Source: Clostridia bacterium (GTDB lineage Bacteria; Bacillota; Clostridia; Oscillospirales; CAG-272). Taken from it: DNA of 8,245 nt. The stretch is from assembly GCA_029010655.1 (NCBI GenBank), contig JAQXKW010000192.1:1-8245 (forward strand), given 5' to 3'. The notes under the pieces are model-generated. The model saw nothing but the letters and a program-made list of their open reading frames with translations, was not told the DNA's origin and did no database searches. Of the stretch, positions 1 to 6,937 are shown piece after piece. Position 1 is the first letter of the stretch. Each line of letters starts with the position of its first letter. Both the position numbers and the translations under genes were made by a program.

Positions 1-867
1 CTTGCCGTCGTGGCAAGGGCACTGCCCTCCGATAAAATGCGCCTTGTAAAGCTCGCTCAGGAATCGGGGCTTGTAGTGGGCATGACAGGGGACGGAATAA
101 ACGACGCCCCGGCGCTGACTGCCGCAGACGTAGGCTTTGCCATGGGTGCGGGAACGGAAATTGCCAAGGAAGCGGGAAATATTGTTATAACGGATAACAG
201 CTTCACCTCAATCACAAAAGCGGTGCTTTACGGCAGAACGATTTTTGAAAGCATTAGGAAATTTATCGTTTTCCAGCTTCTCATGAACCTTTCCGCCATG
301 GGTATATCCCTTATCGGACCCTTTATGGGCGTTGACTGCCCCGTCACCGTAATACAGATGCTGTGGGTAAATATTATTATGGATACCTTGGGCGGTCTTG
401 CCTTTGCGGGAGAGCCTGCGCTGAGGCGGTACATGAAGCGCAAAGCTCTGCCACGGGACGCAAAAATCTTAACGGGCAGAATGCTTTCCCAGATTTTCAT
501 AACAGGCTCATATACACTGTCCCTCAGCGTGTTTTTCCTGAAAAGCCGCGCCCTCCGCCAGTATTTCGGCGGAGACGATAAATATTATCTGACGGCGTTT
601 TTTGCCATGTTCATTTTCTGCGGAATTTTCAATTCCTTTAATGCGAGAACAGAGAGAGTCAACATTACCTCCCATCTATCCGGCAATAAACCGTTTATAC
701 TGATTATGACCATGGTGGCGGCGATTCAGCTTTTGATAATCTATTTCGGCGGCGAGGTTTTCCGATGCGTACCCCTTACGGCACGTCATCTTGCCGTGAC
801 CGCACTTATCGCCGCAACGGTTATTCCCGCCGATATGATAAGAAAACTGCTTTTGCGGCGCAAATAA
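1..867 (+). CDS. P2B-like calcium-transporting P-type ATPase, C-terminal part (5' truncated by window)
   Basis: Reads open from base 1, so this is the tail of a larger gene; the first GTG (10-12) lies inside the conserved hinge text VVARALPSDK and is not a start. The P-type ATPase hinge motif TGDGINDAPAL begins at base 85, followed by MGAGTEIAKEA and DNSFTSI, wording typical of plasma-membrane (P2B) Ca2+ pumps. About six hydrophobic segments follow, matching M5-M10. The M6 segment WVNIIMDT keeps the Asn and Asp that coordinate Ca2+ in P2A/P2B pumps. The FNSFNAR stretch before M9 also fits P2B. The phosphorylation site (DKTGT) and the M4 PEGL-type motif lie upstream of the window and cannot be checked. 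Family knowledge: such pumps export Ca2+ across the cytoplasmic membrane using ATP. The protein ends RKLLLRRK with no long regulatory tail. No terminator is visible after the TAA at 865-867, so read-through into the next gene is possible. Confidence 0.93.
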   Translation, partial: LAVVARALPSDKMRLVKLAQESGLVVGMTGDGINDAPALTAADVGFAMGAGTEIAKEAGNIVITDNSFTSITKAVLYGRTIFESIRKFIVFQLLMNLSAMGISLIGPFMGVDCPVTVIQMLWVNIIMDTLGGLAFAGEPALRRYMKRKALPRDAKILTGRMLSQIFITGSYTLSLSVFFLKSRALRQYFGGDDKYYLTAFFAMFIFCGIFNSFNARTERVNITSHLSGNKPFILIMTMVAAIQLLIIYFGGEVFRCVPLTARHLAVTALIAATVIPADMIRKLLLRRK

Positions 868-868
868 T

Positions 869-909
869 TTGTGAAAGCCCTTTATTTTCCGTATAATATA
901 TGATATAAT
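869..909 (+). promoter_or_regulatory. Two overlapping sigma-A-type promoter candidates ahead of the cell-wall operon
   Basis: Candidate 1 has TTGTGA (869-874), a 17-base spacer and a perfect TATAAT (892-897). Candidate 2 has an extended -10, TG-n-TATAAT (901-909), with only a poor -35 (TTTATT, 881-886) at 17 bases. Both face the amidotransferase gene, whose start at 942 lies 33-45 bases downstream, and the -35 of candidate 1 begins two bases after the ATPase stop codon. No operator or riboswitch-like structure is apparent in the short leader. The elements are read directly from sequence; activity is inferred. Confidence 0.6.
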
Positions 910-941
910 GTAAAATACGAAAATTTGGGGGAAAACAGATA

Positions 942-2792
942 ATGTGCGGATTTGTAGGATTTACGGGCAATATTGTAAACAGAAATGAGATAATCCGGAA
1001 AATGGCGGACAGAATAATCCACCGAGGACCGGATATGGACGGCTATCACCTGAGCGGCGAGGGCGAGGAGCCCGTCGCTCTGGGCTTTCGCCGTCTCAGC
1101 ATAATAGATTTGTCCGAGGCGGGACGCCAGCCCATGTATAACGAGGACGGAAGCGTGGTTATCGTGTATAACGGGGAAACTTATAATTTCCCGGAGCTCA
1201 GGGAGGAGCTTATCGCACGGGGTCATGTTTTCAAAAACCGAAGCGATACGGAGGTGCTTGTGCACGGCTATGAGGAATACGGCACAGCCCTTGCCTCAAA
1301 GCTCCGCGGCATGTTCGCATTCGTTATATGGGATAAAAAGACCAATACCATGTACGGCGCCCGCGACTATTTCGGCATAAAGCCCTTTTATTATACAAAG
1401 ACCGCCGACGGAAATCTTCTGTTCGGCTCGGAGATAAAAAGTCTGCTTGAGCATCCGGGCTTTCGCCGTGAAATAAACCCGGAGGCTCTGCGCCCTTATC
1501 TCACCTTCCAGTACAGCGCCATGGAGGAGACCTTTTTCAAGGGCACCTTCAAGCTTCCCGCCGCCCATTGGTTCACATGGAAAAACGGGGAAATGCACAT
1601 CGAAAGATACTGGGACGCAGACTTTTCCCGTAAAACCGGGCTGTCCTTTGAGGGGGCGGCACAGGAGATTGACGATAGGGTCAGAGAATCCGTAAAGGCT
1701 CATAAAATCAGCGACGTGCCCGTGGGATCGTTTTTGTCCGGCGGCGTAGATTCAAGCTATATTACCGCCTGCCTTATGCCCGATAAAACCTTCTCCGTGG
1801 GTTTTGACAGCGGAGATAATTCCCATAAGTTCAACGAGACCGGGGAAGCGGGGGAGCTTTCCGAAAAGCTGGGTATCGCAAATTACAGAGATATGCTCAC
1901 AAAGGAAAGATGCCTTGAGGCGTTTGCCGATATTCAGTACCATATGGACGAGCCCCAGTCGAATCCCTCCTCGGTTCCGCTTTATTTCCTCGCAAAGCTG
2001 GCGAAGGAGCACGTGACCGTTGTGCTTTCCGGCGAGGGAGCGGACGAAATATACGCAGGATACGAGTGGTACGATACTCCCCCTGCCCTGAGAAAATACG
2101 AAAAACTGCCTCTGCCGCTACGCCGTCTTGCGGGCAATATAACCCACAAGCTCCCCTATTTCAAGGGTCACGATTTCATACTGAAGGGAAGCGGGAAGCC
2201 CGAGCTTTGGTTTATAGGACAGGCTCTCGTTTTCCCGGAGGACGAGGCGTACGGCATTCTCCGCCCCAAATACAGAGTAGGTCCTACGGCATCACAGGTC
2301 GCCGAGCCTATTTACGACAGAGTGCGGGACTTGCCCGAGCTTGAAAAGAAGCAGTACCTTGACTTAAATTTGTGGCTCCCCGGAGATATTCTGCTGAAAG
2401 CGGATAAAATGAGCATGGCTCATTCCTTAGAGCTCAGAGTGCCATACCTTGACCGTGAGGTTATGGGAGAGGCGGCGGCATATCCCGTAGATTATAAGAT
2501 CGCAGGCGACACAAAAGCGGTTCTCCGCCATGCGGCAAATAAAACCCTGCCCGACGAATGGGCAAACCGTAAAAAGAAGGGCTTTCCCGTGCCGCTCACA
2601 AATTGGCTCCGGGACGAAAAGTTTTCGGCAATTGTCAAAGACAGTTTTACGTCCGATGCGGCGGCAGAATATTTCGATACGGATAAGCTTGTGTCACTTC
2701 TCGCAGACCCTGCCCATAACCGCCGCAAAATATGGACGGCGTATACCTTCCTGACGTGGCATAAACAGTTTTTTGAAGGAGGCAGATTCTGA
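942..2792 (+). CDS. asnB: Glutamine-hydrolysing asparagine synthase family amidotransferase (AsnB/AsnH type)
   Basis: 616 residues, the usual AsnB length. The start is fixed because the protein must begin Met-Cys: Cys2 becomes the N-terminal nucleophile that hydrolyses glutamine (MCGFVGFTG). The glutaminase domain (about 1-215) shows RRLSIIDLS (50-58), NGE (77-79) and SDTE (101-104), the usual glutamine-binding positions. The synthetase domain has the ATP pyrophosphatase loop SGGVDSS (266-272), SGEGADE (363-369), a DKMSMAHSLELRVPYLD block (488-504) and KKKGFPVP (544-551). A GGGGGA ribosome binding site (927-932) lies upstream. Family knowledge: these enzymes adenylate a carboxylate and transfer ammonia from glutamine, usually Asp to Asn. 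Relatives amidate peptidoglycan (B. subtilis AsnB on diaminopimelate, lactococcal AsnH on the D-Asp bridge). It overlaps the next gene by one base (TGATG), so amidation of D-Asp in the wall is the inferred role. Free L-Asn synthesis is the alternative. Confidence 0.93.
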   Translation: MCGFVGFTGNIVNRNEIIRKMADRIIHRGPDMDGYHLSGEGEEPVALGFRRLSIIDLSEAGRQPMYNEDGSVVIVYNGETYNFPELREELIARGHVFKNRSDTEVLVHGYEEYGTALASKLRGMFAFVIWDKKTNTMYGARDYFGIKPFYYTKTADGNLLFGSEIKSLLEHPGFRREINPEALRPYLTFQYSAMEETFFKGTFKLPAAHWFTWKNGEMHIERYWDADFSRKTGLSFEGAAQEIDDRVRESVKAHKISDVPVGSFLSGGVDSSYITACLMPDKTFSVGFDSGDNSHKFNETGEAGELSEKLGIANYRDMLTKERCLEAFADIQYHMDEPQSNPSSVPLYFLAKLAKEHVTVVLSGEGADEIYAGYEWYDTPPALRKYEKLPLPLRRLAGNITHKLPYFKGHDFILKGSGKPELWFIGQALVFPEDEAYGILRPKYRVGPTASQVAEPIYDRVRDLPELEKKQYLDLNLWLPGDILLKADKMSMAHSLELRVPYLDREVMGEAAAYPVDYKIAGDTKAVLRHAANKTLPDEWANRKKKGFPVPLTNWLRDEKFSAIVKDSFTSDAAAEYFDTDKLVSLLADPAHNRRKIWTAYTFLTWHKQFFEGGRF

Positions 2793-4021
2793 TGAATAAC
2801 GACATAGTCCCCGTTTTTTTGGGCGCTGACCTAAATTGCTATAATTTCGCAAGAGCGTTCCACGAAGCCTACGGAGTGAAATCCTACGCCTTCGGCAGAT
2901 ATGCAATCTCCGCCACAAAGTATTCAAAAATTATAAATTTCAAAATTGTTCCCGACATAGATAACGAAGAAACCATGCTGAGAGAACTGACGGCATTTGC
3001 AGAACAGCATAAGGGAAAAAGGCTGTATCTTTTCGGCTGTACGGACGACTACGCCGCAATGATAATCCGCAGACATCGGGAGCTTCCCGAGTATATCTGC
3101 CCCTGCCCGTCGGAGGAGCTGTACGGCTCTATTCAGAAAAAAGCGGAATTTTACGAAATGTGCGAAAAGCACGGAATTCCCTATCCGAAAACTGCGGTTT
3201 TCACTTCTACCCCCGAAGCGCAGGACATTACGGCAGAAAAGCTGGGCTTTGAATACCCCATAGTTGTAAAGCCCTCCTCAAGCGTTGACTATTGGAAGCA
3301 CCCCTTTGACACAATGAAAAAGGTGTATTTCGCAAATACACCCGAAGAAGCGGTGGAAATCATTGCAGAAATATATGCGTCGGGCTATCCCGATAAAATG
3401 ATTCTCCAGAAGCTCATTCCCGGCGGAGACTCAAACATGCGTGTGCTCACCGCCTTTTCCGATAAAAACGGAAAGGTCAGAGCAATGTGTCTGGGACATA
3501 CCATGGTGGAGGAGCATACCCCCCACGGACTTGGAAATCACGCCGCTATCGTCACCGAACCCGTAACGGATTTGGCAATTGCCGAAAATATCAGAAAAAT
3601 GCTTGAGGACTGTAAATATACTGGCTTTTCAAATTTTGATATTAAGGACGCAGGCGAGGACGGCTTCAAGGTGTTTGAAATAAACCTGAGACAGGGAAGA
3701 AGCAATTACTACGTTACCTCCTGCGGCATGAATATTGCAAGGCTTGCCGTGGAAAAATGGGATGGAGGAGACGACTGTACCTTAAACGAGACCGAGTGGT
3801 TCTGGCATCATGTGCCGGAAAGCGTGGCATACGAATATACAGAGGACGCCGCCCTTTCGGAAAAGGCTAAAAAGCTGAAAGCGGAAGGGAAAAGCTCCTG
3901 CTCGCTGAAATACGGCTTCGACCTTAAATTAAACCCACTCCGCTTAGTCTGCGTTGCGGAACAGCTTCGCCGCCAAAAGAAAAAATTCAGGCTTTACTGC
4001 CCGAAACCGGAGCGTAATTAA
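2792..4021 (+). CDS. ATP-grasp carboxylate-amine ligase, probable D-aspartate ligase for peptidoglycan
   Basis: 409 residues with an ATP-grasp layout: an N-terminal nucleotide-like fold beginning IVPVFLGADLNCYNFARAFH, a central ATP-binding part with YPIVVKPSSS (155-164), and the metal/ATP site FEINLRQGRSNYY (295-307), where Glu296 and Asn298 are the expected Mg2+ ligands. The opening sequence and length resemble the Enterococcus faecium Aslfm and lactococcal AslA D-aspartate ligases as I remember them; no alignment was run. Family knowledge: those enzymes use ATP to couple the beta-carboxylate of D-Asp to the epsilon-amine of L-Lys in the cytoplasmic UDP-MurNAc-pentapeptide. The start at 2792 has a strong AAGGAGG site (2776-2782) inside the end of asnB. 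It sits between an amidotransferase and an Asp/Glu racemase, which strongly favours D-Asp as substrate. Another D- or L-amino acid cannot be excluded. No signal peptide or membrane segment is seen, so it is cytoplasmic. Confidence 0.82.
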   Translation: MNNDIVPVFLGADLNCYNFARAFHEAYGVKSYAFGRYAISATKYSKIINFKIVPDIDNEETMLRELTAFAEQHKGKRLYLFGCTDDYAAMIIRRHRELPEYICPCPSEELYGSIQKKAEFYEMCEKHGIPYPKTAVFTSTPEAQDITAEKLGFEYPIVVKPSSSVDYWKHPFDTMKKVYFANTPEEAVEIIAEIYASGYPDKMILQKLIPGGDSNMRVLTAFSDKNGKVRAMCLGHTMVEEHTPHGLGNHAAIVTEPVTDLAIAENIRKMLEDCKYTGFSNFDIKDAGEDGFKVFEINLRQGRSNYYVTSCGMNIARLAVEKWDGGDDCTLNETEWFWHHVPESVAYEYTEDAALSEKAKKLKAEGKSSCSLKYGFDLKLNPLRLVCVAEQLRRQKKKFRLYCPKPERN

Positions 4022-4767
4022 TGAAAGAAAAGAAACCGCTTCTGGGCGTTTTAGGAGGGCTCGGTCCCATGGCAAGCGCATACTTTTATGAGCTTCTCAC
4101 CGAAAGGACGAATGCCTCCTGCGACCAGGAGCATATAGATGCAGTAGTATGTTCCAGAGCCTCAACTCCGGATAGAAGTGCATATCTTTTGGGAAAAAGT
4201 CAGGAGTCGCCCCTGCCGAAAATCTGCGCCGACGCCCAAAGGCTTGAGCAATTCGGCGCCGATTTAATAGTCATCACCTGTAATACAAGCCATTGCTTTA
4301 TTGAGGATATAAGAAAAAGCGTAGGCGTTCCCGTGCCGAGTATTATCGAGGAAACGGTGAAGTTTCTCCGCCTTGCGGGGTGTAAAAAGGCAGGTATTAT
4401 GGCAACGGACGGCACCGTGGCAACTAACCTCTATCAGCAGGAGCTGGAAAAGGCGGGGATAGAACATGCTCTGCCGGATGGAGAATATCAGAAAACTGTC
4501 ATGTCGCTTATTTACGACGACGTGAAAAGCGGAAAAGAGCCGTCACGGGAAAAGTTTTATTCCGTCGCCGAGCACCTGAAAAGTAAAGGCTGTGAAAGAA
4601 TAATCCTCGGCTGTACGGAGCTTTCCGTAATAAATACCAAGCTGGGAGGAGAGTCATACTTCTGCGATGCGATGGAGGTCCTGAGCTACAGGGCAATCTG
4701 CCTTTGCGGCGGAAAGCCGAAGGGATTTCCCCGAGAGTTTGAACTGATGAGAAATGAAGCTTTGTGA
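4021..4767 (+). CDS. Aspartate/glutamate racemase family protein, probable aspartate racemase
   Basis: 248 residues, normal for the PLP-independent Asp/Glu racemase family. It opens with the family signature GVLGGLGPMASAYFYE (9-24). The two catalytic cysteines are present: Cys87 in TCNTSH and Cys198 in LGCTEL, which act as the paired acid/base in two-cysteine racemases. The GGLGPMA opening and the TPDRSAYL segment (49-56) are typical of the aspartate branch (RacD/YgeA-like) rather than MurI glutamate racemase; this is a judgement by eye. ATG at 4021 overlaps the previous stop by one base (TAATG), with GGAG at 4009-4012. Inferred role: supply of D-Asp to the adjacent ligase. The C-terminus (RAICLCGGKPKGFPREFELM) is unremarkable. 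The last 14 bases overlap the next gene. Confidence 0.88.
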   Translation: MKEKKPLLGVLGGLGPMASAYFYELLTERTNASCDQEHIDAVVCSRASTPDRSAYLLGKSQESPLPKICADAQRLEQFGADLIVITCNTSHCFIEDIRKSVGVPVPSIIEETVKFLRLAGCKKAGIMATDGTVATNLYQQELEKAGIEHALPDGEYQKTVMSLIYDDVKSGKEPSREKFYSVAEHLKSKGCERIILGCTELSVINTKLGGESYFCDAMEVLSYRAICLCGGKPKGFPREFELMRNEAL

Positions 4768-6220
4768 TTTAATGAGTAATATCCCCCACGAGGGGGGCGG
4801 CGAAGACGCCGAAATTCGCCGCATAGGCTATAATTCCGAAAAAGCACGGCAGGGCGAGCTTTTCGTTTGCCTGAAAGGTGCCTCCAGAGACGGACACGAT
4901 TTTGCCGAAAGAGCGTACCAAAACGGGTGCAGAGCCTTTCTTTGCGAAAGAAGGATAGACCTTCCCGATGATGCTGTGCAGATAATTGTTGACGATACAA
5001 GAGCCGTTCTCCCCGAAATTTCTGCCAAGTTTTTCGGCTATCCTGCGGAAAAACTCCATATTATCGGAATTACGGGAACAAAGGGCAAAACCACAACGGC
5101 GCTGCTTACGGCGGCAATTCTCAATGCCGCAGGGCTGAACTGTGCATATGTCGGCTCCAACGGCGTCCTTATAAACGGCGAGCACACGGACACGGTCAAT
5201 ACTACCCCCGAAAGCCTTTATCTTCAGCAGTATTTCAGTATGATGGTAAAGGGAAACGTCAAGTATGCGGTGCTGGAGGTGTCCTCCCAGGCGCTTGCCC
5301 ACCACAGGGTGGACGGAATACATTTTGAAACCGTGGCGTTCACTAATCTGTCGGAGGATCATATAGGCGGTGCGGAGCACCCTACCTTCGAGCATTACAG
5401 AGCCTCCAAGAAAAGACTGTTTACGGAGCACGGTGCGACTACTGCGGTGTACTGCGCCGACGACGAAGCAGGAGAATATATGACCGAGGGCTTTGAGGGC
5501 AGGAAAATAACCTTCGGGGTCAATACAAAATCCGATTGGACGGCGGAAAACATAGAAAAATTCAGGGACGAAACGTCTCTGGGAATAACCTTTGACTGTA
5601 CGGGAAACGGGTACAGGGTAAAAGTAAATCTCCAGTCCCCCGGATATTTTAGCGTGTATAACGCCATGTGTGCCATGGCAATCTGCTCTGTGTACGGCGT
5701 GGGACGCGATTTTGCGGCAAGGATTCTGGGCGAAACCACGGTGCGGGGAAGATTTGAGATAGTGCCCGCACTTCCCGGCAGAACCTTTATAATAGATTAT
5801 GCCCATAACGGAATAAGCCTTACCTCCGCTCTGAAAACCCTCAGAGAGTACGACCCGGAGAGAATAATCTGCCTGTTCGGCTCCGTAGGCGGGCGCACAA
5901 AGGGGCGCCGCAGGGAGCTGGCAGAGGCCGCGTCGGAGTATGCGGATTACGTTATTATCACGTCGGATAATCCGGACTACGAGGACCCTATCGATATATG
6001 CACCGAAATCGAGTCCTATATGAAAAGCGGCGTGCCCTGCGAAGTCATTCCCAACAGAGCCTCCGCCATCAAAGCGGCGGTGGATATGTCGGAAAAGGGA
6101 GACATAATCCTGCTTGCGGGAAAGGGGCACGAAACATATCAGCTTATCTGCGGCAGAAAGGTACCTTTCTCCGAAAGACAGATACTTACGGAAATCTGCG
6201 GCTCGCTTTCGCTTAAATAA
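4754..6220 (+). CDS. murE: MurE-type UDP-MurNAc-tripeptide ligase, predicted non-DAP (L-Lys-like) specificity
   Basis: 488 residues with the three Mur ligase domains. The N-terminal UDP-binding domain includes RIGYNSEKARQGELFVCLKG (23-42). The central ATPase domain has P-loop GITGTKGKTTT (105-115), TTPES (150-154), Glu175 in LEVSSQAL and the likely carbamylated Lys219 in YRASKKRLF. The C-terminal domain has DYAHN (348-352), FGSVGGRTKGRRRELA (375-390), DNPDYEDP (405-412) and LAGKGHE (454-460). Family knowledge: MurE adds residue three to UDP-MurNAc-L-Ala-D-Glu. Diaminopimelate enzymes carry DNPR in the 405-408 loop; here it is DNPD, and the DYAHNG and NPDYEDP text is closer to streptococcal Lys-type MurE as I recall it. 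L-Lys or a similar amine is therefore inferred. ATG 4754 is preferred over in-frame ATG 4772 because MurE usually starts MKLxDL. It has no clear Shine-Dalgarno and overlaps the racemase by 14 bases, suggesting translational coupling. Confidence 0.9.
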   Translation: MKLCDLMSNIPHEGGGEDAEIRRIGYNSEKARQGELFVCLKGASRDGHDFAERAYQNGCRAFLCERRIDLPDDAVQIIVDDTRAVLPEISAKFFGYPAEKLHIIGITGTKGKTTTALLTAAILNAAGLNCAYVGSNGVLINGEHTDTVNTTPESLYLQQYFSMMVKGNVKYAVLEVSSQALAHHRVDGIHFETVAFTNLSEDHIGGAEHPTFEHYRASKKRLFTEHGATTAVYCADDEAGEYMTEGFEGRKITFGVNTKSDWTAENIEKFRDETSLGITFDCTGNGYRVKVNLQSPGYFSVYNAMCAMAICSVYGVGRDFAARILGETTVRGRFEIVPALPGRTFIIDYAHNGISLTSALKTLREYDPERIICLFGSVGGRTKGRRRELAEAASEYADYVIITSDNPDYEDPIDICTEIESYMKSGVPCEVIPNRASAIKAAVDMSEKGDIILLAGKGHETYQLICGRKVPFSERQILTEICGSLSLK

Positions 6221-6266
6221 CCTAAATAAAAGGTAAATTTATAAATCGGATGATAAAGGGGAAAAT

Positions 6267-6740
6267 ATGAAGCTCTTGTTCAAGCAAAGACTGTTTTCAT
6301 GGTTTGACAGCTACGATATTTACGATGAAGCGGGCAATACAGTTTATACCGTAAAGGGCGAACTTTCGTGGGGGCATCTGCTTCGCATATACGACGCAGG
6401 CGGCTGTGAAATCGGAATGATTAAGGAAAGGGTTTTCACATGGCTCCCTAAATTTGAAATCTATCAGAGAGAGCAGTACATAGGCTGTATCAGCAAGGAG
6501 TTTACGTTTTTTAAGCCCAAATTCAATATTGACTGCAACGGCTGTCACGTTGAGGGCGATTTGTTTGAATGGGATTATACTATAAAAAATCCGTCGGGAA
6601 ACAGCGTTGCGGCTGTTACAAAAGAAATCTGGAACTGGACGGACACGTATACGATTGATGTGGAGAACCCCCGTGACGCACTTTGTGCGCTTATGCTTGT
6701 GCTTGCCATTGATGCGGAAAAATGCTCAAGGGGTGATTGA
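6267..6740 (+). CDS. LURP-one-related / YxjI-like (tubby-fold) protein
   Basis: 157 residues. The sequence pattern is that of the LURP-one-related family (YxjI-like, DUF567): MKLLFKQRLFSWFDSYDIYDEAGNTVY, then repeated short beta-strand units of the form 'YxVxG...L.IYDxxGxEIG.IKE.....LPKFEIY', 'FFKPKFNIDCNG', 'FEWDYTI' and a final TYTIDVENPRDAL followed by the characteristic C-terminal helix (ALCALMLVLAIDAEKC). The family folds as a twelve-strand barrel around a central helix, related to tubby and phospholipid scramblase. Its biochemical function is not established; lipid or membrane binding is a structural guess. A good ribosome binding site GGGGA (6258-6262) precedes ATG 6267. The 46-base gap after murE contains no terminator, only a 10-bp AT palindrome (6237-6246), so it may be the last gene of the operon. 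The TGA is at 6738-6740. Confidence 0.85.
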   Translation: MKLLFKQRLFSWFDSYDIYDEAGNTVYTVKGELSWGHLLRIYDAGGCEIGMIKERVFTWLPKFEIYQREQYIGCISKEFTFFKPKFNIDCNGCHVEGDLFEWDYTIKNPSGNSVAAVTKEIWNWTDTYTIDVENPRDALCALMLVLAIDAEKCSRGD

Positions 6741-6762
6741 GCGGATAGCAGTCAGGGGCTAG

Positions 6763-6776
6763 CGGCCGGCGGCCGG
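6763..6776. repeat. Tandem GC heptamer CGGCCGG x2
   Basis: The heptamer CGGCCGG is present twice head to tail, at 6763-6769 and 6770-6776, immediately followed by AT-rich DNA (6777-6808). The abrupt GC-to-AT change may mark the left edge of the inserted repeat block. No function can be assigned. Confidence 0.6.
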
Positions 6777-6808
6777 AAATTGCAATTATTTATCGGTAAA
6801 TATAACTA

Positions 6809-6825
6809 TGGCGGCGAAGCCGCCA
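6809..6825 (+). repeat. Hairpin with C-GAA-G triloop (7-bp stem)
   Basis: TGGCGGC (6809-6815) pairs perfectly with GCCGCCA (6819-6825) around the loop GAA. The core GCGAAGC is the well-known, exceptionally stable DNA mini-hairpin sequence. No T-run follows, so it is not a terminator. Confidence 0.75.
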
Positions 6826-6828
6826 CAC

Positions 6829-6851
6829 ACAGGGGGCTATATGCCCCCTGT
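6829..6851 (+). repeat. Perfect 9-bp hairpin, GC-rich
   Basis: ACAGGGGGC (6829-6837) pairs with GCCCCCTGT (6843-6851) around loop TATAT. It is followed by CATTGC rather than a T-run, so it does not look like an intrinsic terminator. It sits between two other hairpins and is probably part of the same composite repeat block. Confidence 0.75.
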
Positions 6852-6852
6852 C

Positions 6853-6882
6853 ATTGCGAGGGTACGAAGTGCCCGTGGCAAT
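6853..6882 (+). repeat. ATTGCGAGG...GGCAAT palindromic repeat
   Basis: ATTGC (6853-6857) pairs with GCAAT (6878-6882), and an inner stem GGGTAC (6860-6865) pairs with GTGCCC (6869-6874, one T-G wobble) around a GAA triloop, with a small internal loop between the two stems. Palindromes beginning with CATTGCGAGG and ending with GGCAATCT are dispersed intergenic repeats in many bacteria as I recall; copy number here cannot be checked from one window. Confidence 0.65.
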
Positions 6883-6937
6883 CTCTACGGGCGATTTGCC
6901 GGCACCTTCCGTCAGCGCAAATGCAGACGGTCTAGTC

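Noticed and set aside
4772..4774. Alternative murE start at ATG 4772
   Set aside because: It would remove MKLCDL, which matches the usual MurE N-terminus, and it has no better ribosome binding site.
4769..6130. Long open frame of 453 codons on the minus strand, antisense to murE
   Set aside because: It exactly shadows a clear Mur ligase with all motifs; its translation is Cys/Arg/Gly-rich with no recognisable domain and no ribosome binding site, so it is a composition artefact.
6780..6806. Promoter-like TTGCAA (6780-6785) and TATAAC (6801-6806)
   Set aside because: The spacer is only 15 bases, both boxes overlap palindromes, and no gene follows on that strand; a small RNA start is conceivable but unsupported.
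6829..6851. GC-rich 9-bp hairpin as terminator of the wall operon
   Set aside because: No T-run follows (the next bases are CATTGCGAGG); the hairpin at 7194-7229 with six T residues is a much better candidate.
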